Positions 49,221-61,917 of a stretch of 64,000 nucleotides of DNA are shown one piece after another (position 1 is the first letter of the stretch; every line of letters begins with the position of its first letter). The translations under genes were made by a program, and so were the position numbers. The DNA is taken from contig CM031858.1 in NCBI GenBank assembly GCA_018697195.1, forward strand, positions 128,659,133 to 128,723,132. The letters run 5' to 3'. Below the pieces are notes generated by a model. The model had not been told where the DNA came from, ran no database searches, and saw nothing but the letters and a program-made list of their open reading frames with translations. The stretch comes from Certhia americana (lineage: Eukaryota > Chordata > Aves > Passeriformes > Certhiidae).

Positions 49221-52081
49221 GAATGAAACAGGAGCCCTATTTAGACAGTTTACATTTCCCACTGTGTCATTCCCACAGAAGATATATGTAGCTATGATTT
49301 ACCATCTCCGGCTAGTAAGACTCATTCTAATGTCAATTCTTTTGCATTTTTTTTTAAATGTCAATTCTTTTGCATTTTTTTTAAATCCAAGCATTTATGT
49401 CTCTATTCTGAAGAAAAGCAGGTATTCTGAATACATCTCACTCCATCCAGAATTTGTAGTCTGTAATATTATTTATAACACCCACAAATATACAACTCCT
49501 TTTATAGTTTTCTCCATTCTGATCTTGTGACTAATTAATCCTTTCCAAAGTTTCCACTTGTTCTCATAAGGCATTCCTTTTTCTTTGACCCTTCAGTATG
49601 ATGGCAGTTCAACAACACTAAAATTAATGTGGCTTCCTTGTTTCCTTCTTTATACAACAGTGTAATCAATAGCATCATCTGACTTCTGGAGACAGGAATT
49701 GTTAGTTAACCTTCCTTGCCACTCTTGGCTGAACAGTTGCCGGGCATTGCAGCATGAAAGATATTGTAAATTACAGGAAAATACTGGCTATCTTCAAAAA
49801 TATGGTGATACAGCAGTCATTTTAACAGCAGGATATTTTGATTCATTGTTCACATTCACTGTTCACATAATAAACACTTCAGGATTTGAGTCTGGGCTAT
49901 TGAAGAGGGGGTTTTTTATGTTCAAAATAATTCCTAACCATTGTACCAATGGTATTCTGAGCTAGACACTTGATCAGAAAGGTCTGGAGACTAGCTGGGA
50001 GATTATTCAGACTCCCACCTGAGTTCTCCATGCAAATTTCATGTGCTGTTCTGCCTGAGCATGGAAATACGAATGGGAAAAAACACACTGAGAAAACAGC
50101 ACTAATCATGATAAGAGACCATGCTTTTTTTTTTACTTTTTTTTTTTCAATGATATTGTATCAAATGGACAAGAAAAATTTATAAGAAAGGGAGAATGAG
50201 TAACAAAGAATTTGCTTTGGCAGCTGAGAATCATGAATCTATTTTGCAGCAGGTAACCAACATAGCCAGGGAGGAAGAGTGCTTATTATTGCACCAGTGA
50301 CAAGAAGTCAGTACATGAGGAGTTAATAAGACCACATTTAGAAAATTAGGGAAATGGGACCTTAAGGAAGCACTCTAAGGCAGAACATGCAAAGCAATTT
50401 TTGTTAATCAAAGAGGCATTGCAAACTTGGCTGACATTTGCTTTAATGACTTTCATTTTTGTCCAGCTCCTCCACAGAGTTCAAAACTGTGTAGCTGAAC
50501 TCAAAACTGTCTAGTATTTTGTACTGAAGGTCTGAACTTTTTTGTCAACAGAGAAATCAATGGATTATGCATTCCCCTTTTTCAAACTCTGTTCAGCCAG
50601 CGTAGGTGAGCTCTTGCTTACAAGTCAGAGGCTTGAAGACCTATGTTAGTTCATATGGATGAAAAGGGAATTTAATTTTCTATAGGATTACTACATCCAG
50701 TTTAGCATTCTTTGTACAAACTTTAAAAAGTCTGAACCAGGCCAGTAACTTCCTTTATACAGTCACTTCAAAACATTCCCATTTCCTCAACATACAAGCA
50801 CTCCTCTCTATTTTGGAGGAGGAACCTGTTTATTGTCAAGTAGAAATCTATACATACACATGTACAATATTCTAGAAACAGGCAGTCTCTTGGTCTCCTG
50901 TTCTAGTCTGAAAGATAAATTACATATTGGATTATAACTTAAAACTGATATATTCATTTAAGTTTTTCTCTGCTAGGATCCTTAAAAAGTGTAGTTAGGC
51001 TAACTTATATCACAATTCAATCACAAAGGAGAGAAAATAAGGAATGCTTACTATCAGAGGTAATATTTTTGTAACTGTCATAATTTTTATTACAATTTTT
51101 TTGTGGAGTCATGTCCAGAATAAAGGCAATAGTTTGTCTTCTCCAATCTGAGATTTGAGGGTAAATAGGTTTTACCATGGCAAAAAAAGCAGAGCATCCC
51201 TGACACCAGTTTATCTGCCACCAAAAAACATCATCAAAATAGAGCTGAATTTATGGACTGAACCCTTAAGAAGAGCTGATGTGCTGAGATATTCCCTTCC
51301 TTGCCTCATGAGTGAATTCTTATAGTACCCAACAGCAGCCCAAACCAAAGCTGGTTAAAAAGAGGGTTAGTATGTCAGAACAAATTCATTCTTATATTTT
51401 ATTCTGGAAAAAAAAAAACAACCTTTATTTTCATTCTTTGAGAAGGGATTGAGCAGGGGAAAGAAACTGTTTTGATTTAAAAAAGCCCCTTATTCCACCA
51501 GTTATACTGATTTGATACCTGAAACATGAAAGTGAAGTCCTTTTTGTCCACTGGTGACAGAAAAAATATTTCATTTCTAATTTGAATTTTTGTACTATTA
51601 ATTAAAAGGATGAACATTTTTTAATTCTTTTATTAAAATTTCATGCTAATTGAAAAATAGTTTTTCACTGGGAATAATATTTTGATAAAATGTCACCAGT
51701 TTAGCCTGATGTAAACAAGAATTAAATTCTTCCATGTTGCTAGAGAATAACAATGACGTAAATGAAATATATATATTATATATATATTATTATAATCTAC
51801 CAGGGAAAAGCAAGTTTAATTTATGGGAGATAAGAGCCTCATTGGCTGCTCAGCTGAAAACCCTTAACATCCTTCCAAAGGCTCAGTCTGAGTTGCATTC
51901 AATGTTTTATCTGCTTAAAGATACAGATTGTAATTCAGAGGATAGAGGTGTCTTGACCAAAACTTCTGTGGTGTTGTGTTTCCAAGCTGTTATCCACTCC
52001 AGGAAATGCTAACACAGGCAGACTGTGAATGGCTGACACCCTTTTAATACTTTGATGCTGTTCCATGAACTTAAACTGAGC
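49221..52081. other. Intergenic, AT-rich, with a 28-bp direct repeat
   Basis: TGTCAATTCTTTTGCATTTT occurs at 49331 and again at 49359 (period 28). A minus-strand frame at 50109-49897 has some protein character but no link to the remnant could be shown. (AT)-rich sequence at about 51768-51790. No gene. Confidence 0.6.
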
Positions 52082-52106
52082 TTTTTTTTTTTTTTTTTTT
52101 TTTTTT
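52082..52106. repeat. 25-bp poly(T) run
   Basis: Uninterrupted T run. On the minus strand it would be a poly(A) tail, but no element was recognised to its right. Confidence 0.95.
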
Positions 52107-55100
52107 CATTATCCATTGATAAACAGCAACTTGGTTAATTAATCATGTATTTCATGGACAGTCAATATTGAAAAAAGATGAGTTTTGGCCAGTGTTTTGC
52201 ACAAAATTCTTACTAACACCTGAACAACAGACACGTAAAGTTTCTCTGCTTCTTTGACAGTGATTTTGAAGAATGCACAGCTATGCTTGAACTCTAGGAA
52301 TGAATGCAAAATAAAATGCTCTTAATTGAAGAACAGAAACAATGCTTTATTCACACAAGATGCTTGTAACAATAATATTGATTATGTAAGCAAGGCTATT
52401 GTTATTGATTCCAATAATTTGTTGGTATTTAGGGAGATTTTTTCTGAAAACACTTTGCACTCAACTTGTGTTTGAAAACATTGTAAAAAGCTGAATTAAA
52501 ACTGAATAATGAACTCTATGGGTATTTCACTGACTAACCAGACTTGTAACCTGCTATCTGAGAGAAACAGAAACAAATTTTATGAAACAGCTTCCTAATA
52601 AAATTGTAATTTCATTATTCTCAAAATATTCAATCAATTGATTTTGAGCAAATGTACCATGAAAAAAGTAAAACCAAAATTGATTTATTCTTTAATTGGT
52701 TTCATTTACTATCCTATTCAAATGCATTGAATATCATGCATGTAAAGGACATTTCAATATAACATAAAGTCCAAAAATACCTAGAATTATAACTGGAATC
52801 TCAAGAATTTTTACAATTTGAAATAGAGTGATTTTAATTTTGCTAGACTGATATTATTGAGTGTAGTCTACAACAACACTAGATAGATTGCCAAAATAGA
52901 TTGCTTTAACCAGCATGTACTAAAAATTTCTGGATTTTTTATTTAATGAGAAATACTAGAATTTCAGCTCAACCCTTAATTTAATTCAAAGGAGAAAAAA
53001 AAGAAAAATATTATTCAAAAATTTCAATGGCACTGTGTAATAATAGAAATTATAAACTATGAATGTAGATGCTGGGAAATCTTCATCTATGAGGATGCAT
53101 GAAGACTGATATTTCTTATTATATTAACACATCTTTATATGTGCCTATATTAAATAAACCCAAGGATTTTGGCCTGACAGTTAAAATATTTGGGGGCTCA
53201 CCATCTGTATTGTCTTAAGTGGTAAAGTATATTTATCATTTTTATGAGGACAGATAATTTATACTTACTTTTCCCTTGACCTGAGCCACTAAAGCAAATG
53301 GATTATCATCCGTTCAAGTCAGTTTATACAAAGACCCTTTTCACTGACAATGCACTGTTCCAGCACAATAACCTAACAAAGGCCTCACATAAAAGACTTT
53401 GCAGTGTATTTTTAGGATACTTTGTATAATTTTGATCTATTTCAGTATACTTTGCATACCTTCTCTGTGTTGATATTATTTGAGTTTTAAGTACAATGGA
53501 CTTTGTATAAAACTACAGAGGAATGAAATAGGGAATTAAAGAAAAAAAAGAAGAATCCCTTCAGTGCTTTCATTTGTGGTCAGTCATCACTGTACTCCCT
53601 CTCATTTCTTTTGAGATTTGTAGCCAAGCCAAGATCTACGGCCATCTGTTTTTAATCTCTATTCAGGATGATAGTCTGTGGATCAATGAACTCTAGCCAC
53701 AGTCTATAGAGAAACTGCAAATCTTTTTGGGATAATTTCCAGAGGATAATAATATTCACAAGAGACTTCTTTTGCCTTCCTTATCTCCAACTACAGTTTT
53801 TCATAAAAGAATGGTATCATAGTTGCCTGTTCCAACAATTGCTTCTATCATGATGCATTGTTGCCAGCGAGCTAAACAATTGAAGTCATAAATCTTTGAG
53901 CTTTTAGCTCTGCTACCACTGCCCAAAGGAGATTTTGTGAGACACAAGTGAGCTAAAGAGAGTCAAGTGACTAAATGCAAGAGGGTGACAAGGGACAGAA
54001 AAGCTTTCCTTCTAATACATTGTCTGGATTTTCTTGCAAGAAACACACCATGAAATAAAGTTCCTTCTCCAGTCTGAAATTAAACACAGTGCACTTGATT
54101 CAGTTAATGCCCATCAGACATCAACCATACTGACAGGACTGAGTAATTCTACTAACTGTACACTACATTGAGAAACACATATGAGCAGAAAATAATAACT
54201 ACTAGTTCCTGTCCTGGTTCCCATTGACTTGGCATCTGCTGAAGATAAAATGCACAATGCATATGCTAAGAAGTGCTAATCTCGCTGGCTCTCACACAGT
54301 TCAGTGCTGAGCACTCCCCTACACTCACACTTCTGTGCACAACCTGCAGCCATCCTGCCAAAGCCAGAAAACATGTGGCTTTGTAAACCCCTGACAGGGT
54401 CTGCACTGCTGCTGCTTCTCCCCTCCTCATACTGAGGAAAAAGCAGAGAGAGCATCTGGGACTGACGGAGGTACAGGTTCCCCAATCCCAAACTGAATTA
54501 ACTACTGGAGTGGTGGACAGCACTGTACTCTTCTCAGAGTTGGCTGAAAACACCTGACTCCAAAGGGTCATTATCACATAAGCAGGTCCATTCCTTGCAG
54601 AGGGGCATGAGGGAATGGGAAATTAGCCCACCAAACTGCTCCAAAGAAAAAATAAATAAGCAGCAGTCCTTAACCCTTAACTCTCCCAAATGTGCTATGT
54701 TATTTCTTTCAGAAATCTGTTCAAAATGAAATTGGCATAAACTCAGGAAATTCTTTCTGATCTGAGATTCAGGCCTCTTATCTGAATTGCATCACCGCAC
54801 TTAAAAATCACATCCTTGTTGATCTGAGTATCTGTCCTTTCAAATTATTATTCTGTATGTCATGTAAATTGCAACATTCTCATCTCTCTTGAGAAAAGGA
54901 ATAAGCTGTTTTTTCAGATTCTTGAAACATTTTTCAGGATGTTGAGATTCTACATTTTAAATATGAACAGCTGAATTCTCCCCTTAGATACATAAATGCA
55001 ATTCCCACTGAAATCAATTAAAGCTGTCTTGAAATCTCACAGAATACCCTTAACTTTATATCCATTTATATCTTGAAAGTAATTGGACATATATCATGTG

Positions 55101-58020
55101 AATTGTCTAATGAAAAGATGAATCACCCCCACTTCACTATCTGGAAAGAGAGTCTGGATATTTGATACACAGCTTTTCACTTCCTGTAAATTTTCAGAAA
55201 CACAGCTTCTCTCTACAACTCCATTTTTATAAAATATTTCAATTTCATGGTGCTAATCCTCTTTTTTTTTTCTGAGCTTTATTTCTATTTCCTGCCAAGA
55301 AAGGAAGAACTATGGGAAAAAAATTTAGTTCTTAACTGAGTCTACTCTCATATAAAATATTTCTACTTACAATGTTATGGGGAACATTTTAAAACAAAGC
55401 AGACTTTTTAAGAAAACAGCAAGGCTGTAGTACTAACCCAAGAAGTATTTACAAGGAAAATGACTACAGTGATGGAAATTCCAGTTGTTCCAGACTAGGG
55501 CTTACCCCATCCAAGTCAATAGATTTTTTGCCACTGATTTTTGTGCCGGACAGAGTTTCACTCTGCTCAAGGGCTGGGACTTGTCTCTTGCTAGTGAAAA
55601 AAAAAGTGAGAAAAAAATTAAACGGAGTTTTCTTGAAAATATTATTTCAGGAGTCTATAGAAACACTAATAAGCATCTTGCTTATTCTAGAACAACTTAA
55701 TTCCAAACCGTCTCTAGTTTCCATTAAAAATAATTATAGCATTATACAAAGTACTCCATATTAATTATATGCAAAACATTTTTTCTGTAGCAAGTTCTGA
55801 GATATTAGTTTCACTATTTAAATAGAACAATTTTCTTGGTTTTAACAGCTTTAATTCTGATTGAAATAAAGTTAGGCTAGAGCTGAAGATCCACTTTTAA
55901 AGACATTTGGCTGGAAGATGCAGGTACAGGTAAGAAGCTATCAGAAACCCTTTTCGATAACCTGTGTGAAGCATCATTCCTGGGAATGGGAGTGTGAGGA
56001 TAACTGGGAGGCAGCATCTGGAGCGAAGAACCAGGGGAAGTAGATTTTCTGTCTTTCTTCTGTTTCTACCACAGATTAAGTTAGCTTCAACTTTACATAT
56101 GAAATTGCCTTCCTGACCATACTTTCAATAGAAGAGCCATAAACTTTTACTTAAGAGGTGATCTGAAAGACACAGCGTATTTTCATAGAGTAATAGTCTC
56201 ATACTGGGGGCAGAGAAGGCGTTTACTGAAATGACATTTATCTTCAAAGCAGAAGATATCGATCACATGCTATTACAATCACAGCACTATTTCTTTTTGG
56301 TGAAGCAATGATCTTGACTGATGGATGTCAGTACACAAGAGAAACAGTGGTTTAATGCATATTTTCAACAGCAGACCTCTGAACAGTCATAATTGCCCCT
56401 TCTGGGGGCCAGAAAACTAGGACAATTTTGAAATGAGAAAATAATGGATACTTCTTCCATGGAACAAATCTTCCATTTTAAATACCATGATTAGACTATT
56501 TCTTAATCAATGGGCACATAAGTACTCAATTACAGTAATTTAAAATTATTTCAATATTTTTTCCTGGAAAAAAAACTATCTCACTAATAAAGTATAATTG
56601 AGAATAAAGAATACTTTTTTTTACATTCAGCCTCAGAGTTTCATCCAAGATCCATGAAGTGTTCCTATGAATACAGAGTATTCCTGCTGTAATCACCTGC
56701 TTGTGTGTTTTTGGGTGTTGATTTCATTTGTTTACAAATTACCTACTGGGACTTCCTGTTTCCCTCTCCTGTGGCTATGAGAATCTTGTATCTCCTAAGA
56801 TCAGTGATGAATTCTGATTAATTAAATACTTAATTAAAAGGTGGGGGATCTCCCCTCTAATCTCTCCTTGGGATACAGCCCTGCCGAATCCTACTTGGTC
56901 ACACATTTGCTCTTGAAAAACATCCAGTTTGTTCATCCTTTCTCAACACATAAAGAAAGTATGTGAAAATACAATTCTTTAAAGAGAAGGTTTCTTTTAT
57001 GTTGACCATTTTGTGCTGAAAGCTGTAGGTAAGATATCTTAAGCAATAAATTGGTAAGAACTCTAGCTATGGCTTCCTTGCCATTTTTCTTTTTTTCCAT
57101 TTCATCTTATGTCTTGCTCCTGAGAACTGATTATATCAAGTCATGGGATCTATTCTAAACATTGTGGTTTATTAGCTTTCCAGAGTTCTGGGCCTTTCTG
57201 CCCTAATGATGACACAATAATATTGGGTAAAAGTGATTAAGCATTTATATCTCTATTTCTATTTCTTTAATTAATTTTCTGGGGATTTAGAAGCTGTGGG
57301 AAAATATTTTTTTCCTGCGGCCTGTTAGATATTATGGTGAATTGGGAGCCTTATAGAAGACGTGAGAAATTGCACTCATCTCTATTTTCACAAGTTTATT
57401 TGGTTGGCTTCAAGTTCTCTGTACTTTCAAAGACAAATAGATGTAGAAATGAATAAAGCATTTTTAAGTTTGGAAGAAATATTTTGCAAGATAGGGTACG
57501 TGATAGGTTTGTCACTCTCTGCCAAACGTAGATTTGTGCTGTGGGTACCTAACGAAACAGTGCTGCTAAAAACTCAGTGTTTGTCTTTCCCTAAGAGGTG
57601 ATAAAAAAGGACAAGGAGCTTTAAAGACGTCCAGAGGCAAGTCTTTTCTGGCGAGTGGAGGCATCTAAATGACCTTCTCTCTGAGAGCCTGAAGGGGAAT
57701 CTGGGGTTCCCTATTGATCATACATGATATAAAACAGATTATGCAGTTTAGGTTCCCATCTCTGGTGACCCCACCTTGTCCCTCTTGCTCTTGCTGTAAG
57801 ATGGGGAGGACAAGAGCTGGTACTTTTGACTTTCACTAGGCATTTTCTTGGATCACATCTTTGTCTCTGCTTCTACTCTGGTATCAACCCCAGCTGGCAC
57901 GGGCTTGTGTTGTTGGTAGCTTTGCTACCGTGGGGTATAGGGACGGATCCAAGTTTGGGTATGAAATGAGGAGTTGGGATTCAGATGAGAATGAAACTGG
58001 AACTTGCCTTCTGTTTTTAC
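52107..58020. other. Intergenic, AT-rich, no gene seen
   Basis: Frames are short and chance-like on both strands. No repeat with a recognisable consensus was found. Conserved noncoding elements could be present, but cannot be judged without an alignment. Confidence 0.65.
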
Positions 58021-58024
58021 ACCT

Positions 58025-58300
58025 CTTTGCCGCCATGCTCGGTAGGATGTGCATGTCGGTGTTTCGGGCGCCGTGGAGCGGCCCCAGCGAGCTGTCTCTG
58101 CCCGGCTCTGCGGGCTATCCCTCAGGGGCGGCACGGGCACTGCTCCGGGCACCAGCCCAGCCCCGGAATGCCGCAGTCACCAGCCGTGTCCGCCTCCTCC
58201 CACAAGCTGGGCTGTGTGTGAGGGTGCTGGGTCGGGTCCCCCCGGCTCCCCGGGGAGTGGGGCACGGGCCCTTCCCGGCGCTTCGCCCTTCGTTTGAAAA
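58025..58300. promoter_or_regulatory. Isolated CpG-island-like segment
   Basis: About 270 bp of high GC with, by eye, around 25 CpG dinucleotides, while CpG is scarce in the flanking kilobases. It contains GGGCGCCGTGGAGCGGCC, GGGGCGGCACGGGC (an Sp1-like GC box) and CCCCGGGGAG. Short GC-rich islands in birds often mark promoters, but no gene was identified on either side. A GCCGCCATG at 58029-58037 opens a 114-codon frame to 58379 that is more likely a by-product of GC richness than a protein. Confidence 0.6.
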
Positions 58301-60229
58301 TAAAACAGTCATCAAAACCATTGGGGTGAGTCAGCTATTAAACCACTTAATTCCCAAATCCATACCGTGGGTGATTTAGAAAGGACAATTAAAAAGCCCA
58401 GAGAACTCTCTCCATGGTTTTTTTATTGTGAGTTTCATCAGCCCGGAGTGCTGCATGCCATCCGCTGCACTAAAAAAAGCCTCGTACACAAATTGCAATG
58501 GTGTTTTATACATGCCTGCTTGGCTTCCCCCTCCTCTGCCCCAGACTTTCAGAAAATGTTTTCTTGGATACAATTAATTATTTTATTTTATTTTATTTAT
58601 TTTATTTTTAAAATTTTAATTATAATTTTATATTTTATTTTAGTTAATTCTATTTTATTTTGCTCTGACTGTAGATTTAGGGCTGGATTGAAAACAATCA
58701 GAAAGAGAATGGCAATGAGACAATCACCTAGTGTGAGATCAGCCCTGACTTGCTGTGAGCTTAACCACCCTTCTCCTGGGCAAAGTAAAGGAGCAGCAGG
58801 GCTTGGGAATGAGCCAGCTCCATCACAGCTCTGTTACTATGCCAGCAGCCCTAGAACATAACCCTCCTCACGACTGGGACCAAGAGTTCAGTCTCACCTT
58901 GCCTGTCAAAGCCAAAGAAGATAGGACTTGCAATTAAAGTGGACACCCTTCTGCTTTAATATCTATTAATTCTGGAGTAACAAAGCTAAGAGTAGAGTGA
59001 CTAAAACAAGAGTCACAGCAGGACAAATATGAAATTAATTTTTTGTTCTCATGTCCTCCTGGCTGCTCAAAAACAAGCTAATAGCATGCTAATGTTCCTT
59101 TTAATAGACACTGCATAAAACTTGCCTGTTCACACCCTGCAGTATCTGAACAAGAACCTGGCCCAGATCGTATGTTCTGCATCTCCATCTGTGCTGGTGG
59201 GTCAAACTGCTCTGTGAAAAGAGCTCTCCAATAGCTCCTGGTATTCAGCTAAACTAGCGAGAATCTGAAGTGCCAGGGATTTGGATTGAGTTCAGCTTTC
59301 CTTTTGATTCAAAAAAACCCAGACAAACTCACAACTGAAAACGTTCATGTCTTTCTCAGGTTAAAAAGGAGGGTGAGCTGGATTAGTAGGTGGGAAGGCC
59401 TTTGCTCTCTCTGCTGGAGCAGAGCAGGACACGGCACTTGAGCAGCAGGAGCAAAGGATGCCTCTCATGCCTGCAGTGAAACTTAGCAGGCAGAAGTTGC
59501 CCCAAAAGAGGGGATCTAGTCCACAGGTCCAAAGGTCCCTGAATGTGCTGTGTCCAGTGTGTGAGCTTTTGTGAAAGCACTTTCTATCTTGTTCTTCACC
59601 CCAGAAATTTCATGATGCTCACTGGAGAGCATTAATGGAGTTGTGTTTCCTTGCATTTTCCACAACTGCCTGTTTTTCTGCTTGTCTCCCCTTTTCCGTT
59701 TCCTGTTGGCACTGCATCCTAAACTCCCAAACTCTTACACACATGCACTGTTTTTTTTCACTTGCTGGGGGAGGTGCTGCACAATGAGATCCATGTAGTG
59801 AGAGTTCAATTGCTACATGTCGGAGCACGGCATATGCTAGCCAGTTTTCTCACCCACACCCCTCTCGGTGGGATTTCTCAGCACATTTGCTTCCCAGCTC
59901 CTGCACTCAACATGTGCTGCAAAGTGTAGTGGAATATCCGGGTCTGAGGCCCTGCAGTGTACAGGAGGACTCTGCCTGACTGGTATTAATATTGCTGCCA
60001 GTGAAATCTGTGGCATTTTGATTGCTTTGGAGCTCCAGTGCTGAAACATTTTTCTTTCTGCCTACCCATATGACTTTCCTTTCAGCTTTTTGTCTTCACA
60101 TGAAAGAGAGGGCAAAAAAAATCTTTTGATGTTTTTTGAGAATATTGCAAGATATTCTCATGAAAACACCATTTCATTTGCTCAGGCTCTTGTTCATACA
60201 GACTTTCATGACTTCCAGGATTGACTATT
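58301..60229. other. Intergenic, with an ATTTT-rich tract
   Basis: Just right of the CpG-rich segment is a TGAGTCAGC site (58327-58335, AP-1/Maf type). At 58572-58660 is a T/A tract of TTTTA/TTTAT units. From 59.1 to 60.2 kb the composition is mixed, with overlapping chance frames. Confidence 0.6.
58572..58660. repeat. (TTTTA)n-like low-complexity tract
   Basis: ATTTTATTTTATTTTATTTA-type pentamer units, decaying to mixed T/A by 58660. Confidence 0.85.
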
Positions 60230-60234
60230 TTAAT

Positions 60235-60480
60235 TTGTTCCTGGTGGTGTTCCAGATTGTTTGCTAAACTGGCTGCAGATGGTTTTGAATGTTGCTGCTG
60301 CCAGAATTGTTACTAGGACTTGATCTGCAGATCATATTTCTCCAGTCTCACGTTCCCTCTACCCTGGTGCCTGTTAAGCAGCATATGGCTTTAAAATTCT
60401 TTGCTGACTTTTAAAGCTTGCACTGGCCCTGATTCTTTTTACCTTCCTGGCCTTATAACACTTTAGACTTTGGCTTAGGC
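60235..60480 (+). mobile_element. Ancient L2-clade LINE fragment (reverse-transcriptase C-terminal part)
   Basis: Conceptual reading with small gaps gives the conserved phrase order of L2-type LINE proteins: N-x-A-A-A-R-I-V-T-R, then A-D-H-I-S-P-V, a position for S-L-x-W-L-P-V, G-F-K-I-L, and Y-L-P near the end. DNA cues are GTTGCTGCTGCCAGAATTG, GATCATATTTCTCCAGTC and GGCTTTAAAATTC. Several frameshifts and stops show great age; it is far more diverged than the CR1 copies. Confidence 0.68.
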
Positions 60481-61884
60481 TCATGGCTTATCTGATGTAA
60501 TGGCCACTGACAGTTCAGAGCCAGCATCCAAAAACTAGAGTCGAGTATTGCTTTGGGTTTTACTCCTTGTCATACTTTTCTTTCAGTGAAGTGAAGGAAG
60601 TGAGTAGTTTTTTTGCTTCTATTGCCTAATATTTTAATGATTATTCCAAGCTTTACACTAAGCTTTTCTACATAGATTTACACACAGATGCAGACACATA
60701 CGAAGTCAACACATAAACAGTATGCTCCTCCTTTAAAATTCAAAAGTATAAACAAAAGAAGCTTGATTCCCAGCTGATGTACAAGAGAACTGAACTAATA
60801 AATTCTGTTGAGCTACTTCCTGATGACACTAGGTGAAGAGGGATAGGCCCTTGTCTGTACATGGCATGGAAAAATTTGGGAAGATCACCTTCTCTTATTT
60901 GCCTGCCCTTCAAATACTTCTATTACTAGAAGCTAAGGAGTGTCACTCTTAGCTGTCTATCAACTTTGTGTTGCCTCAGCTGAAAAGGAGGTATGCAAGA
61001 ACACTGCCTTGCATGTGTATATTTCATCACACAATGTTTGGATCTCCCCTTAACTAGTGAGACCCTGCTGCCGGTTTTGATCCCTGCCAGATGCAGACCA
61101 AAGGGCAATAGAGGAGGACTGGGTTCTTTTCATCTGTTACTGAATATGCTCATAGAATTTTTATTAATGGTGGTGCAGCACAAATGCACACTGGGTGAAG
61201 TTTTGTATTTACTGAAATCTACAGGAATTTTCTTTGTGGCTTTATTGGAGCCCAGGCTTTAAGAAATAAGGTTTGGAAGCAGAGCTGGCTTGTATTGCAA
61301 GGTTGGCAAGTTCATAGAAAGCGTTCTTGCTGTCAAGAAGTAACTTAAGTGAGGATTGCTCTGGGGGTCACTGAGGTGCAATCAAGGGTTTCCACAGGTT
61401 TAGATCCCCTTACTGAAAGCCACTCTGCAAGCCCATAACAACTGGTATTTATTTTTCAAGGATTAGTTCAGAGAGTGTTCCTGTCCTCTTGCTGTCTTTG
61501 AGCCCCTTTGGACACTGAGATGTTTGTCTCCATCTGGAAAGAATTCACAGTGCTCCCTTCTGCTCCCACCTCAATCTGCAAGACCACACCAGGACTCCAG
61601 TGTATCCCACTCCTTTACCTTCACTGACTGTTATTTCTTAGAAGATATGTACAAGTTTCTCTGGTCTGACTAGTTTTGAGTTTACAGATTTTTCTTCTTA
61701 GTCTGTATCTTGGTGAGGTCCTGTGTGTTTTGTACTTACTCGTTTTTATTCTTTCAACAAAGTATAAAGTAGTACACAGGTTCACTTTCCCTATGGAAAA
61801 CCACTCCAGACTTTTTTGCTTCTTTCACTTCTGTCAGAATTGACCATAGCTGCAGATTGCAAAAATTTCTAGAAATTTAAAAGG

Positions 61885-61917
<33 letters not shown>

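Noticed and set aside
57861..58379. 172-codon + strand frame spanning AT-rich flank and CpG island
   Set aside because: No consistent codon pattern across the composition change and alternative frames on both strands are equally open. Kept only as a low-interest note for the part starting at 58035.
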